This document shows, piece by piece, positions 44,871 to 53,370 of a DNA stretch of 64,000 nt (position 1 is its first letter; each line of letters starts with the position of its first letter). Location: NCBI RefSeq assembly GCF_026898115.1, contig NZ_CP114036.1, positions 2,232,001-2,296,000 on the forward strand, written 5' to 3'. The DNA is from Streptomyces sp. S465 (lineage in GTDB: Bacteria; Actinomycetota; Actinomycetes; Streptomycetales; Streptomycetaceae). The notes beneath the pieces are model-generated. The model made no database searches, had not been told where the DNA came from, and was given only the letters and a program-made list of their open reading frames with translations. Made by a program: the position numbers and the translations under genes.

Positions 44871-45296
44871 GGGTTTAGCGGCAATGGCCAAGAGGGAGCT
44901 CCCGTGGTCGCGTCGTGAGGGTGCGCACGGCAACCGCCCCGGATACCGGGGGCGCCGTCGCTGAGGTTCGGGGGTTTCGTGCCCGCCGCTCCACGGGCTA
45001 CCAGGGTATCAGCGCCCCGGAGCGGCCGCTGCTGACCTGGTTCCCGCGTTCGGTCTGCGCAATCGTCCGGATACCATCGGTGACCGGCCACCCGATCGGC
45101 CGCGCGCTGCGAGCCACGATGTGGACTGACTCCAGCGGATCACCGTCGTCCGTCGTATCCTCATCGGACGCACGCATGCGAGCGACCCCGGCACGGCACC
45201 ACCAGCACGCCCCCGGAACAAGTAGCTCGTCAGAATTTTCCGAGACCGTAAGCAACGCCCTCCGGGGCGATACGGCCGTTCGAATGGGGAATGCAC
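44871..45296. promoter_or_regulatory. Divergent promoter region of pyrG and GH15 gene
   Basis: About 425 bp without a convincing gene. It contains a near-palindrome CCCCGG-ATA-CCGGGG (about 44939-44953) and an AT-richer stretch near 45225-45260. Actinobacterial pyrG can be controlled by leader events, but no run of the required type was seen. Confidence 0.4.
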
Positions 45297-47099
45297 GTGG
45301 CCGGGCGTATCGAGGATTACGCACTGATTGGTGATATGCAGACCGCCGCCCTCGTCTGCAGAGACGGGACGGTCGACTGGCTGTGCCTGCCGCGCTTCGA
45401 CTCCCATGCCATCTTCGCCGCTCTGCTGGGCACCGAGGAACACGGCTTCTGGCGCCTGGGCCCCGCCTCCCCCGCGGGGAGCGAACCGCCCGCCGCCGAC
45501 CGCCGCCGCTACCGCGGCGACTCGCTGGTCCTGGAGTCGGAGTGGGACACCCCGCGCGGCACGGTCCGGGTGATCGACTTCATGCCGCCCCGGGACGGCG
45601 CCCCGCAGCTGGTGCGGATCGTCGAGGGGGTCAGCGGCCGGGTGCCGATGCGCTCCGCGCTGCGGATGCGCTTCTCCTACGGCTGGGTCGTGCCGTGGGT
45701 GCACAAGGTGGACACCCGCACGGTCGCCGTGGCCGGTCCGGACTCGGTGTGGCTGGACACCGAGGTCGACACCTACGGCAAGGACCTGACCACCTACTCC
45801 GACTTCACGGTGGGCCCCGGCGACCGGATCGCCTTCACCATCAGCTGGCAGCCCTCGCACAAGGAGCCGCCCGCCCTGCCCGAGCCGGAGACCGCGCTGG
45901 AGGCCACCGAGGCGTTCTGGCGGGAGTGGGTCGAGCACTGCACGTACCACGGCCCCTACCGGGACGCGGTGGTCCGCTCACTGATCACGCTCAAGGCGCT
46001 GACCTACGCCCCCACCGGCGGCATCGTCGCGGCGCCCACCACCTCGCTCCCCGAGGAGATCGGGGGCGTCCGGAACTGGGACTACCGCTTCACCTGGCTG
46101 CGGGACGCGGCGATCACCCTCTCCTCGCTGCTGCGCACCGGCTACCGCGAGGAGGCCCGCGCCTGGCGCGAATGGCTGCTGCGCGCGGTCGCGGGCGACC
46201 CGGAGAACCTACAGATCATGTACGGCATCGCGGGCGAGCGGGAGTTGGCCGAGGCGGAGCTGACCTGGCTGCCGGGCTATGAGAACTCCCAGCCGGTCCG
46301 GGTCGGCAACGGCGCGGCGGGCCAGCTCCAGCTGGACGTCTACGGCGAGGTCACCGAGGCGCTGCACCTGGCCCATATGACCGGGCTGGCGCGCAACGAC
46401 TACGCGAGCGTGCTCCAGCTGAAGCTGATCCGCTACCTCGAGGAGCACTGGGACGAGCCGGACGAGGGCATCTGGGAGGTGCGCGGGCCGCGCCGGCACT
46501 TCGTGCACTCCAAGGTGATGGCCTGGGTCGCGGTCGACCGCACCGTCAAGCTGATCGAATCCGGCGATGTGGACGGGCCGTTGGAGCGCTGGCGGGAGCT
46601 GCGCGAGATGATCCACCGGGACGTGTGCGAGAAGGGCTACGACGCCGAGCGCAACACCTTCACCCAGTCCTACGGCTCCAAGGAGCTGGACGCCTCGCTG
46701 CTGCTCATCCCGCAGATGGGCTTCCTGCCGCCGGACGACAAGCGCGTCATCGGCACCATCGAGGCGATCCAGCGGGAGCTGTCGACCGAGGACGGTTTCG
46801 TCATGCGCTACCCCACGGCGGGCGAGGACGCCGGGGTGGACGGTCTCGAGGGCGACGAAGGGGCCTTCCTGGCCTGCTCGTTCTGGCTCGCGGACGACCT
46901 GGCGATGATCGGCCGGGTGGACGAGGCCCGCAGGCTCTTCGAGAAGCTGCTCGCGCTCCGCAACGACCTCGGGCTGCTGGCCGAGGAGTGGGACCCGCGC
47001 AACCAGCGCCAGGTGGGGAACTTCCCGCAGGCGTTCAGCCATGTGCCGCTGATCGACACCGCGCTGCGGCTGACGGCGTCCGGGGCGTACGGGGGCTAG
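45297..47099 (+). CDS. Glycoside hydrolase family 15 (trehalase/glucoamylase-like)
   Basis: This cytosolic (alpha/alpha)6-barrel hydrolase has 600 residues. It begins AGRIEDYALIGDMQTAALVCRDGTVDWLCLPRFDS, the N-terminal beta-sandwich hallmark of bacterial GH15. The substrate loop GGVRNWDYRFTWLRDAAITL, the acid in DEGIWEVRG, and the C-terminal LLAEEWDPRNQRQVGNFPQAFSH with the base glutamate follow. Mycobacterial relatives are trehalases, so trehalose or a maltooligosaccharide is likely. GTG at 45297 has GGGGA 6 bp upstream; an ATG six bases earlier is the alternative. Confidence 0.93.
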   Translation: MAGRIEDYALIGDMQTAALVCRDGTVDWLCLPRFDSHAIFAALLGTEEHGFWRLGPASPAGSEPPAADRRRYRGDSLVLESEWDTPRGTVRVIDFMPPRDGAPQLVRIVEGVSGRVPMRSALRMRFSYGWVVPWVHKVDTRTVAVAGPDSVWLDTEVDTYGKDLTTYSDFTVGPGDRIAFTISWQPSHKEPPALPEPETALEATEAFWREWVEHCTYHGPYRDAVVRSLITLKALTYAPTGGIVAAPTTSLPEEIGGVRNWDYRFTWLRDAAITLSSLLRTGYREEARAWREWLLRAVAGDPENLQIMYGIAGERELAEAELTWLPGYENSQPVRVGNGAAGQLQLDVYGEVTEALHLAHMTGLARNDYASVLQLKLIRYLEEHWDEPDEGIWEVRGPRRHFVHSKVMAWVAVDRTVKLIESGDVDGPLERWRELREMIHRDVCEKGYDAERNTFTQSYGSKELDASLLLIPQMGFLPPDDKRVIGTIEAIQRELSTEDGFVMRYPTAGEDAGVDGLEGDEGAFLACSFWLADDLAMIGRVDEARRLFEKLLALRNDLGLLAEEWDPRNQRQVGNFPQAFSHVPLIDTALRLTASGAYGG

Positions 47100-47107
47100 T
47101 GACCGGG

Positions 47108-47131
47108 GGTTGGCCGCGCGGGCGGCCAACC
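47108..47131. terminator. First of two tandem terminator hairpins
   Basis: A perfect 10-bp stem GGTTGGCCGC / GCGGCCAACC with a 4-nt loop lies 9 nt after the GH15 stop. Confidence 0.8.
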
Positions 47132-47134
47132 GCC

Positions 47135-47170
47135 ACCGGGCGCGGTGTCCGCGTGGACACCGCGCCCGGT
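47135..47170. terminator. Second tandem terminator hairpin
   Basis: A perfect 16-bp stem (arm accgggcgcggtgtcc) with a 4-nt loop lies between the convergent GH15 and GH64 genes. Both strands would be terminated. Confidence 0.88.
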
Positions 47171-47187
47171 CATGCCGGATGAGCGTC

Positions 47188-48360
47188 TTAGAACGGGGTC
47201 AGGGTGAGCGTGATCCCCGTCGGGGCGGTGTCCTGGATGTAGGACGCGAACTCGGCCACGTCGTCGAAGGCGAAGCCGTACGCCTTGCCGTCCACGGTCG
47301 CCGCGTGCATGGCCTTGGCGTAGTGGTTGGTGACGTCCTCGCCGTAGAAGGCGGCCGGGTCGGTGGTCGGCTGGGCGTCGGCGTTGTGCAGCGTGGTGCG
47401 GTTGAAGCCCGCGCCGAGGATCGCCGCGACCGGGCCCGTCGTCCCGTCGTTGGGGGCCGCCAGGGCGCCGTCGCAGAACAGCACGTCCTTGGTGGAGGGC
47501 TTGTCGAAGGAGACCGACGCCGGGCCGGTGAAGGAGAACTTCCCGTCGGTCACCCGGCCGGTGAACTCGCCCGCGTTGGTGGTGACCTTGAGGTCCTTCG
47601 ATCCGTAGGTCTCCCAGACCTGGTCGATGTACGACGCGAAGTAGTCCTCCGCGAACACTCCCGCGCCCATGCCGTGGCCCGGGGCGATCACCCGCAGGTT
47701 GTCCCCGACGATCAGCGGCTTGAAGGCCTCGACGGCGGCGATGTCGGAGAAGACCTTGTCGCGGGCGCCGTCCTTGAGGGTGCCGGTGGTCTGGTCCTGG
47801 GCGCCGGTGAGGTGGATCGACAGCGGGACGCTGAACATGTCCACCATGGTGGTGTTGCAGAACATCCCCGAGGAGTTGTACGTGAACTCCGCGCAGTCGT
47901 GCAGGATGTCGTAGTTCGGGTCGCCGGACACCCAGCCGGCCGGGTACTGGAGCGCGGCCTTGCCCGCCCCGTCCTCGACCACCTTGAGCTTGAGCTTCGA
48001 GCCGAGGGCCACATAGATCCGGCCGGACATCTCGGGCAGGTTCAGCTTGGTGTCGCCGCCTCCGGACAGCGGGATCGCGTAGTCGGTGAAGCCGTCCGAA
48101 CCGTTGTCGGAGAGCGCGACGGGGACGGCCTCGCCCTCCGGGGTGACGTGGACCTGCTGGTCTCCCGCGTTGCCGACGATGTAGAGCCACACCGACCCGT
48201 TGTCGTACTGGCCCGTCTTGTTCACGACGGTCAGGGGCAGCGAGGCGGCGGCCCTCGCGCTCGGCGCACCGCTGGCGCGGCCGCCGGCGAAGGCCAGGCC
48301 GGTTCCCGCGGCGGCGGCGGAGGCCGCGATTCCACCCAGCAGCTTCCTGCGACTGATCAT
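47188..48360 (-). CDS. Secreted GH64 beta-1,3-glucanase, Tat-exported
   Basis: The enzyme is an endo-beta-1,3-glucanase of family 64 (laminaripentaose-producing type), acting on fungal or plant glucans outside the cell. The 390-residue precursor starts MISRRKLLGG, a twin-arginine signal, and cleaves near ARAA. The thaumatin-like fold is indicated by LPLTVVNKTGQYDNGSVWLYI and by the paired acidic and cysteine segment DCAEFTYNSSGMFCNTTMVDMFSVPL. No carbohydrate-binding module is attached. The ATG at 48360 has GAGGAG about 11 bp upstream. A LacI-type operator lies 70 bp upstream. Confidence 0.9.
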   Translation of the reverse strand: MISRRKLLGGIAASAAAAGTGLAFAGGRASGAPSARAAASLPLTVVNKTGQYDNGSVWLYIVGNAGDQQVHVTPEGEAVPVALSDNGSDGFTDYAIPLSGGGDTKLNLPEMSGRIYVALGSKLKLKVVEDGAGKAALQYPAGWVSGDPNYDILHDCAEFTYNSSGMFCNTTMVDMFSVPLSIHLTGAQDQTTGTLKDGARDKVFSDIAAVEAFKPLIVGDNLRVIAPGHGMGAGVFAEDYFASYIDQVWETYGSKDLKVTTNAGEFTGRVTDGKFSFTGPASVSFDKPSTKDVLFCDGALAAPNDGTTGPVAAILGAGFNRTTLHNADAQPTTDPAAFYGEDVTNHYAKAMHAATVDGKAYGFAFDDVAEFASYIQDTAPTGITLTLTPF

Positions 48361-48429
48361 GATGATGGTGCTCCTCGGCGTAGTGGGGGTTGCCGGGAAA
48401 ATGGCGTGGGGGGTGACGAGACGCGCAAC

Positions 48430-48443
48430 TGAGAGCGCTCTCT
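48430..48443. promoter_or_regulatory. CebR-like LacI-family operator before the glucanase
   Basis: TGAGAGCGCTCTCT contains the perfect 12-bp palindrome GAGAGCGCTCTC. It differs from the Streptomyces CebR consensus TGGGAGCGCTCCCA at three positions. It sits about 70 bp upstream of the GH64 start, a normal place for repression relieved by a sugar. Confidence 0.65.
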
Positions 48444-48469
48444 CGTCCCTCTGCCCAGCACCCTGCCGA

Positions 48470-49618
48470 TCAACGGCCGGGCCCGTCAACCCTTTCGCTC
48501 AGAATGGTCTGCACCAACTCGTCGTAGACGCTGAGGACATGGGCGACGGTGTCGTCCTCCGTCGGCCAGCCGGCCGTCCGCGCCCGCCCGGCCGCGGCGA
48601 GCCCGGCCCGGCGCGCCGGGTCGGCGAGCAGCCCGGTCACGGCGCCGGCCAGGGCCTCCGGGTCGCCGTACGGGACGAGTTCGGCCGCGTCCCCGACCAG
48701 TTCCGGCACCCCGCCCACCGCCGTGGCCACCAGCGGCACGCCCGCGTGCAGCGCCTCCTGGGCCAGCAGCGACCGCGCCTCCCAGCGGCTGGAGAGCACC
48801 GCGACATCGGCGGCGGACAGCAGCTGCGGCACATCGTCACGCCGGCCGAGCAGCCGCACCGGCAGCCCCTCCAGGGCGATCCGGCGCTCCAGCACCGCAC
48901 GGTCCGGCCCCTCCCCCGCCACCACCAGCAGCGGCCGCGGCTCCAGCCCGCGCCAACGCCGCGCCGCGTCCAGCAGCGGGCCGAAACCGGCCGCCGCGTC
49001 CAACCGGCCCGCCGTGACCAGCAACGGCCGGTCCAGCACGCCCAGTTCGGCCCGGATCTTCTGGCGGCGGCCGTCCCCGCTCTCCGGTGCGCGGCGCGGT
49101 GCGGGCACCGCGACCGGGGCCAGCCGTGCGTCGCGCGCACCGCGGGCGCGGGCCCGGTCCACCAGGTCCGAGGAGGCCCCCAGCACGATCGCCGCGGTCC
49201 GCGCCACCCGGCGCTCCATCAACCGGACCAGACCGGCCCGCGCCCCCTCGACGTCCACCCGGGTGTGCCAGGTGACGATCAGGGGCACATTCCGGCCACG
49301 CAGCGCCACCGCGGCCAGCAGCCCCGGACGCAGTCCGTGGGCGTGCACCAGGGCCGCCCCGGCGGTGGCCGCGCGCAGCGACGCCACGCTTCCGGCGTCC
49401 GTCAGGGCGTCCAGCCCGGTGAACCCCGCTCCGGCCTGCGTGAAGCCGTAACCCTGCTCGGCGCTCCAGGGCCCGCACACGGTCACCCGCAGTCCCCGGG
49501 CCACCAGCCCGGCCGACAGCGACCGCACATGCACCCCACTGCCCGAACTCCCGCCGCCCAGCACCTGGACGGCGTGCAGCGACGACTGCCCGTGCGGCGG
49601 GACCGGGGTGTTGCTCAC
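48470..49618 (-). CDS. GT4-family glycosyltransferase
   Basis: The 382-residue GT-B enzyme has an acceptor-side glycine loop (LGGGSSGSGVHVRSLSAGL), VTAGRLDAAAGFGPLLDA, and the donor-site ELVPYGDP region after SRWEARSLLAQEALHAGVPLVATAVGG. The EX7E motif is present as E-ARSLLAQ-E. GTG at 49618 follows AGGAG at about 10 bp. The gene stands alone between recN and the glucanase; substrate unknown. Confidence 0.85.
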   Translation of the reverse strand: MSNTPVPPHGQSSLHAVQVLGGGSSGSGVHVRSLSAGLVARGLRVTVCGPWSAEQGYGFTQAGAGFTGLDALTDAGSVASLRAATAGAALVHAHGLRPGLLAAVALRGRNVPLIVTWHTRVDVEGARAGLVRLMERRVARTAAIVLGASSDLVDRARARGARDARLAPVAVPAPRRAPESGDGRRQKIRAELGVLDRPLLVTAGRLDAAAGFGPLLDAARRWRGLEPRPLLVVAGEGPDRAVLERRIALEGLPVRLLGRRDDVPQLLSAADVAVLSSRWEARSLLAQEALHAGVPLVATAVGGVPELVGDAAELVPYGDPEALAGAVTGLLADPARRAGLAAAGRARTAGWPTEDDTVAHVLSVYDELVQTILSERVDGPGR

Positions 49619-49762
49619 GCGGGCGGAGCTCCTGAGGCGATATCGGAGAAGGGGACGGCCCAAGAATGCCAGCACTCGCCGGGCCCTCGTCGCAACGCTC
49701 CCAGGCGACGTCCGCCCCGGGCTCGTTCGTACGTCCGCGACGCAACCCTTTCGGGTGAAGGA

Positions 49763-51511
49763 TCAACGTCCCGCGCGGGCCGCCTCCAGGAGCTCTTCCG
49801 CATGCGCCCGCGCCAGTTCGGAGTCCTCCTGGCCGGCGAGCATCCGCGACAGCTCCCGCACGCGGTCCTCGCCCTCCATGGCCTTCACCCCGCTGCGGGT
49901 CACCGCCCCGTCGTTGGTCTTCTCCACCACCAGATGCCGGTCGGCGAAGGCCGCGACCTGCGGCAGATGGGTGACCACCACGACCTGCGCGGAACGGGCC
50001 AGCCGCGCCAGCCGACGGCCCACCTCGACCGCCGCCTTGCCGCCGACGCCCGCGTCCACCTCGTCGAAAAGATAAGTCGGCACGGGATCGGAGCCCGCGA
50101 ACACCACCTCGACCGCGAGCATCACCCGGGACAGCTCACCTCCGGAGGCGCCCTTGGCGATCGGCCGGGGCGGGGCGCCCGGGTGGGGGGCGAGCAGCAG
50201 CTCGACCTCATCGGCCCCATGCGGCCCGAACCCGACCGCCCGGCCACCCACCTCGATGCCCTCTCCCTCGGCGGCCTCGTTCTGCCGGATCGCGAACGTG
50301 ACCCGCGCGTGCGGCATCGCCAGGGAGGCCAGCTCGGCGGTGACCGCCTCGGCGAAGCGCCCCGCCGCCTCCGTACGGGCGTCGGTGAGCGTCTGCGCCA
50401 ACTCGCCCAGTTCGGCACGGAGCGCGTCGCGCTCGGCGGTCAGCTCGCCGATCCGGTCGTCGTCACCGTCCAGCTCGGCGAGCCGGGCCGCGCCCTGCTC
50501 CGCCCAGGCCAGCACATCCGCGATGGTCTCCCCGTACTTGCGGGTCAACTGGGCCAGCGCGGCCCGGCGCTCCTCGACGGCCGCCAGCCGCAGCGGGTCG
50601 GCGTCGAGATCGTCGGCGTACCCCGCGAGCTCTCCGGCCACATCGGACAGCAGGATGCCGACCTCGCCGATCCGGTCGGCGAGCCCGGCGAGGGCCGGGT
50701 CATGGGAACGCACCCCCTCCAGCGCACGGTGGGCACCCGCCACCAGCGTGGCCGCGTCCACACCCTCCGGGTCCTCCGGATTCCCGGCGAGGGCGGCATG
50801 CGCGAGCGCGGCGGCGGAGGCCAGGGCCTCGGCATGGCCGAGCCGCTCGGCCTCGGCCGCCAGCTCGGCGTCCTCGCCGGGCAGCGGCTCGGCGGCCGCG
50901 ATCTCTTCCAGACCGAAGCGCAGCAGATCGGCCTCCTGGGCCCGTTCCCGCGCCCGCGTGGTCAACTCCTCCAACTCGGCCGAGACGGCACGCAGCCGAC
51001 GATAAGCCTCCGCGTACTTCTCCAGCGGCCCGGCCACCGCGTCCCCCGCGTACCGGTCCAGCGCCTGACGCTGCCGGGCCGGACGCAGCAGACCCTGCTG
51101 ATCGGTCTGGCCGTGCACGGCCACCAGATCGTCGGCCAGCTCGCTCAGCAGCCCCACCGGCACCGAACGGCCACCCACATGGGCCCGCGACCGCCCCTCG
51201 GCGGAGAGCGTACGGCTGATCAGCAGCGCGCCGTCATCGAGCTCGGCCCCCGCCTCCTCGGCTCTCACGGCCACCGCCGAACGGGCATCCACCGTGACCC
51301 GCCCCTCGACGACCGCCGCCTTGGCCCCGATCCGCACCAGGGCGGCATCGGCCCGACCGCCCAGCAGCAACCCGAGGCTGGTGACGACCATGGTCTTGCC
51401 CGCGCCGGTCTCACCGGTCACCGCGGTGAAGCCGGGCGACAGCTCGACGACCGCGTCGTCGATGACGCCCAGCGCACGTATCCGCATCTCCTCCAGCACG
51501 TGCAAGACCAT
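49763..51511 (-). CDS. recN: DNA repair ATPase RecN
   Basis: This is an SMC-like protein acting early at double-strand breaks. The N-terminal ATPase half has the Walker A GETGAGKT (residues 33-40), a central Ala/Leu/Glu-rich coiled coil follows, and the C-terminal half has the signature GASGGELSR and Walker B LFDEVDAGVGG. It has 582 residues. ATG at 51511 is the first useful start; GTG 51499 and ATG 51487 are alternatives. No clear SOS box was seen upstream, and the upstream DNA is a repeat array rather than the usual close neighbour nadK. Confidence 0.95.
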   Translation of the reverse strand: MVLHVLEEMRIRALGVIDDAVVELSPGFTAVTGETGAGKTMVVTSLGLLLGGRADAALVRIGAKAAVVEGRVTVDARSAVAVRAEEAGAELDDGALLISRTLSAEGRSRAHVGGRSVPVGLLSELADDLVAVHGQTDQQGLLRPARQRQALDRYAGDAVAGPLEKYAEAYRRLRAVSAELEELTTRARERAQEADLLRFGLEEIAAAEPLPGEDAELAAEAERLGHAEALASAAALAHAALAGNPEDPEGVDAATLVAGAHRALEGVRSHDPALAGLADRIGEVGILLSDVAGELAGYADDLDADPLRLAAVEERRAALAQLTRKYGETIADVLAWAEQGAARLAELDGDDDRIGELTAERDALRAELGELAQTLTDARTEAAGRFAEAVTAELASLAMPHARVTFAIRQNEAAEGEGIEVGGRAVGFGPHGADEVELLLAPHPGAPPRPIAKGASGGELSRVMLAVEVVFAGSDPVPTYLFDEVDAGVGGKAAVEVGRRLARLARSAQVVVVTHLPQVAAFADRHLVVEKTNDGAVTRSGVKAMEGEDRVRELSRMLAGQEDSELARAHAEELLEAARAGR

Positions 51512-51623
51512 ACGAGGTTTGCCCGGCCCGACGCGACGAAGGGGCGCCACTTCCGAGCCCCACCGCACATATGCCCGGCCCCAGGGCCGCACCCGCGCCG
51601 CCGGGCAAACCCACCACCAGACA

Positions 51624-52135
51624 GACGCCCGGAGCCACCGGGGGGGGGCAGCCGCCGACGAGACGGGAGGGGGCGGGGCCGCACCCACCCCCGCCCAGCA
51701 CCCGCGCCACCGCGCGGGTCCGGGGACGGACAGGCGCCCGGAGCCACCGGGGGGGCAGCCGCCGACGACACGGGAGGGGGCAGGACCGCACCCACCCCCA
51801 CCCGGCACCCGCGCCACCGCGCGGGTCCGGGGACGGACAGGCGCCCGGAGCCACCGGCGGGCGGCCGCCGACGAGACGGGAAGGGGCGGGGCCGCACCCA
51901 CCCCCGCCCGGCACCCGCGCCACCGGGCGGGTCCGGGGACGGGCAGGTGCCCGGAGCCACCGGGGAGCGGCCGCCGACGAGACGGGAGGGGCGGGGTCGC
52001 ACCCACCCCCGGCACCCGCACCGCCGGGCGGACCCGGCACCGGACGGCGCCGGGGACCACCGGGGGGCGGCCGCCGACGAGACGGGAGGGGGCGGGGTCG
52101 GAGGGGCGGGGTCCTGGACGCTTACGTGTATTTGT
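51624..52135. repeat. Minisatellite, five units of about 106 bp
   Basis: Units start near 51624, 51733, 51840, 51946 and 52046 (periods 109, 107, 106, 100). Each holds the segments cccggagccaccgg, gccgccgacga and, except the truncated last unit, ggtccggggacgg-like ends. Divergence and shortening increase toward nadK. The units alternate G-runs and C-runs, so both strands could form hairpins or quadruplexes. Confidence 0.85.
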
Positions 52136-52208
52136 GGCGCCAATCTCCGGCCCACCCCACGCTCAACTGTCGTCGGCGCCGTAAATATACGGTCCAGGAC
52201 CCCGCCCC
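52103..52208. repeat. Imperfect inverted repeat with AT-containing tips
   Basis: The left arm 52103-52141 (ggggcggggtcctggac ... tggcgcc) pairs with the right arm 52175-52208 (ggcgcc ... gtccaggaccccgcccc). The first 17 bp and the terminal ggcgcc match exactly; between them AT-rich segments differ. The spacer is 33 bp. It resembles a small non-autonomous element or a long hairpin. Confidence 0.7.
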
Positions 52209-52235
52209 GGAGGCCCCGCACCCGCACCCACCACA

Positions 52236-52358
52236 CAACCGACCGCGCACCCCACGGCAACCCCGCCCCCGCACCCGCACCCGCACCCACACAACCCACC
52301 GCGCACCCCAGCGCAACCCACCGCGCACCCCAGCGCAACCGACCGCGCGCCCCCAGGG
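52236..52358. repeat. 22-bp repeat, four copies
   Basis: The unit caacccaccgcgcaccccagcg occurs twice exactly (52292-52313, 52314-52335), with variants at 52236-52257 and 52336-52358. It runs up to the nadK stop. Confidence 0.8.
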
Positions 52359-52365
52359 CAACCCC

Positions 52366-53370
52366 CTAGTGCGGCGCCCCCCGCCACCCCGCCACCGGAA
52401 GCGCGAACTTCGCGACCAGACGGTCCGTGAACGACGCGTGGTGCAGCCGCGCCAGCCGCACCGGTACCGCACCCCGGCGCACCTCCACCCGCGCCCCCGC
52501 CGGCAGCTCCACCGTGCGCCGGCCGTCACACCACAGCACCCCATGCGGCGTCTGCGGCTGGACCTCCACCGCGAGCACCGACTTCGGCGACGCCACCAGC
52601 GGCTTGGCGAACAGCGCATGAGCGCTGATCGGCACCATCAGCAGGGCCTCCACCTCGGGCCACACCACCGGCCCGCCCGCCGAGAACGCGTAGGCCGTAG
52701 AGCCGGTCGGGGTCGCGCAGACCACACCGTCACCACCGAACCGGGAGACCGGACGGTTGTCGACCTCCGTGACCACCTCGAGCAGCCGCTCACGCGCCGC
52801 CTTCTCGACCGACGCCTCGTTCAGCGCCCAGTCCGTGTGCACGATGTGCCCGTCGGTGCGGACGAGCACATCGATCGTCATCCGCTCCTCGACCTCGTAC
52901 TGCCGGGTCACCACCCGGTCCACGACCTTGTCGAGGTCGTCCCGCTCGGCCTCGGCCAGGAAGCCGACCCGGCCGAGGTTCACCCCGAGCATCGGCACCC
53001 CCGAGACCCGGGCGAACTCCGCGCCGCGCAGCAGCGTCCCGTCCCCGCCGAGCACGACCAGCAGCTCGCAGCCGTCCAGGACGTCACAGTCCGCGTCGAC
53101 GCGCTCGACGGCGGGTGGCAGCGGCAGGTCCGCGGCCTCGGCAGCGAGTACCCGCACCCCGATTCCGCTGCGCAGCAGCCCCTGGACGACCAGCTCGGCG
53201 CTGCGGATGGCCGCGGGGCGGCCGGTGTGCGCGAGCAGGAAGACGGTGCGGTCCGCCGCCGGCTCGACCGCCGGTGGTGGCACCATCGACGCCAGCGGAG
53301 CCACCGACGCCGAAGACTCCCACGCTTCGGGCACTGCTTCCTTCTCCTGCGCTGCTTCTGAAGTGGTCAA
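52366..53370 (-). CDS. nadK: NAD kinase
   Basis: The enzyme phosphorylates NAD to NADP. The motif GGDGT is at residues 108-112, GVNLGRVGFLAE follows, and PTGSTAYAFSAGGP is the second signature. It has 334 residues with about 40 non-conserved N-terminal residues. The start is a TTG at 53370 supported by GGAGGGG and by TTGA overlap with the tlyA stop. It forms the run tlyA-nadK, then recN after the repeat spacer. Confidence 0.96.
   Translation of the reverse strand: MTTSEAAQEKEAVPEAWESSASVAPLASMVPPPAVEPAADRTVFLLAHTGRPAAIRSAELVVQGLLRSGIGVRVLAAEAADLPLPPAVERVDADCDVLDGCELLVVLGGDGTLLRGAEFARVSGVPMLGVNLGRVGFLAEAERDDLDKVVDRVVTRQYEVEERMTIDVLVRTDGHIVHTDWALNEASVEKAARERLLEVVTEVDNRPVSRFGGDGVVCATPTGSTAYAFSAGGPVVWPEVEALLMVPISAHALFAKPLVASPKSVLAVEVQPQTPHGVLWCDGRRTVELPAGARVEVRRGAVPVRLARLHHASFTDRLVAKFALPVAGWRGAPH

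Larger units (their letters stand above)
51512..52365. other. Repeat-filled 850-bp spacer between recN and nadK
   Basis: No gene is supported, although GC bias keeps several frames open on both strands. The content is a five-copy ~106-bp minisatellite, a 34-39-bp inverted repeat and a 22-bp tandem repeat, described separately. Confidence 0.7.

Noticed and set aside
44871..45296. Extra gene between pyrG and GH15
   Set aside because: Open frames there have no ribosome site and read as promoter DNA; the region is divergent and contains a palindrome.
51624..52358. CRISPR array
   Set aside because: Units are contiguous and diverging, with no constant repeat and unique spacer pattern, and no cas genes are present.
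48200..52369. 1389-residue plus-strand ORF across recN and the repeats
   Set aside because: It is composition-driven, antisense to the GT4 and recN genes, with no domain or start signal.
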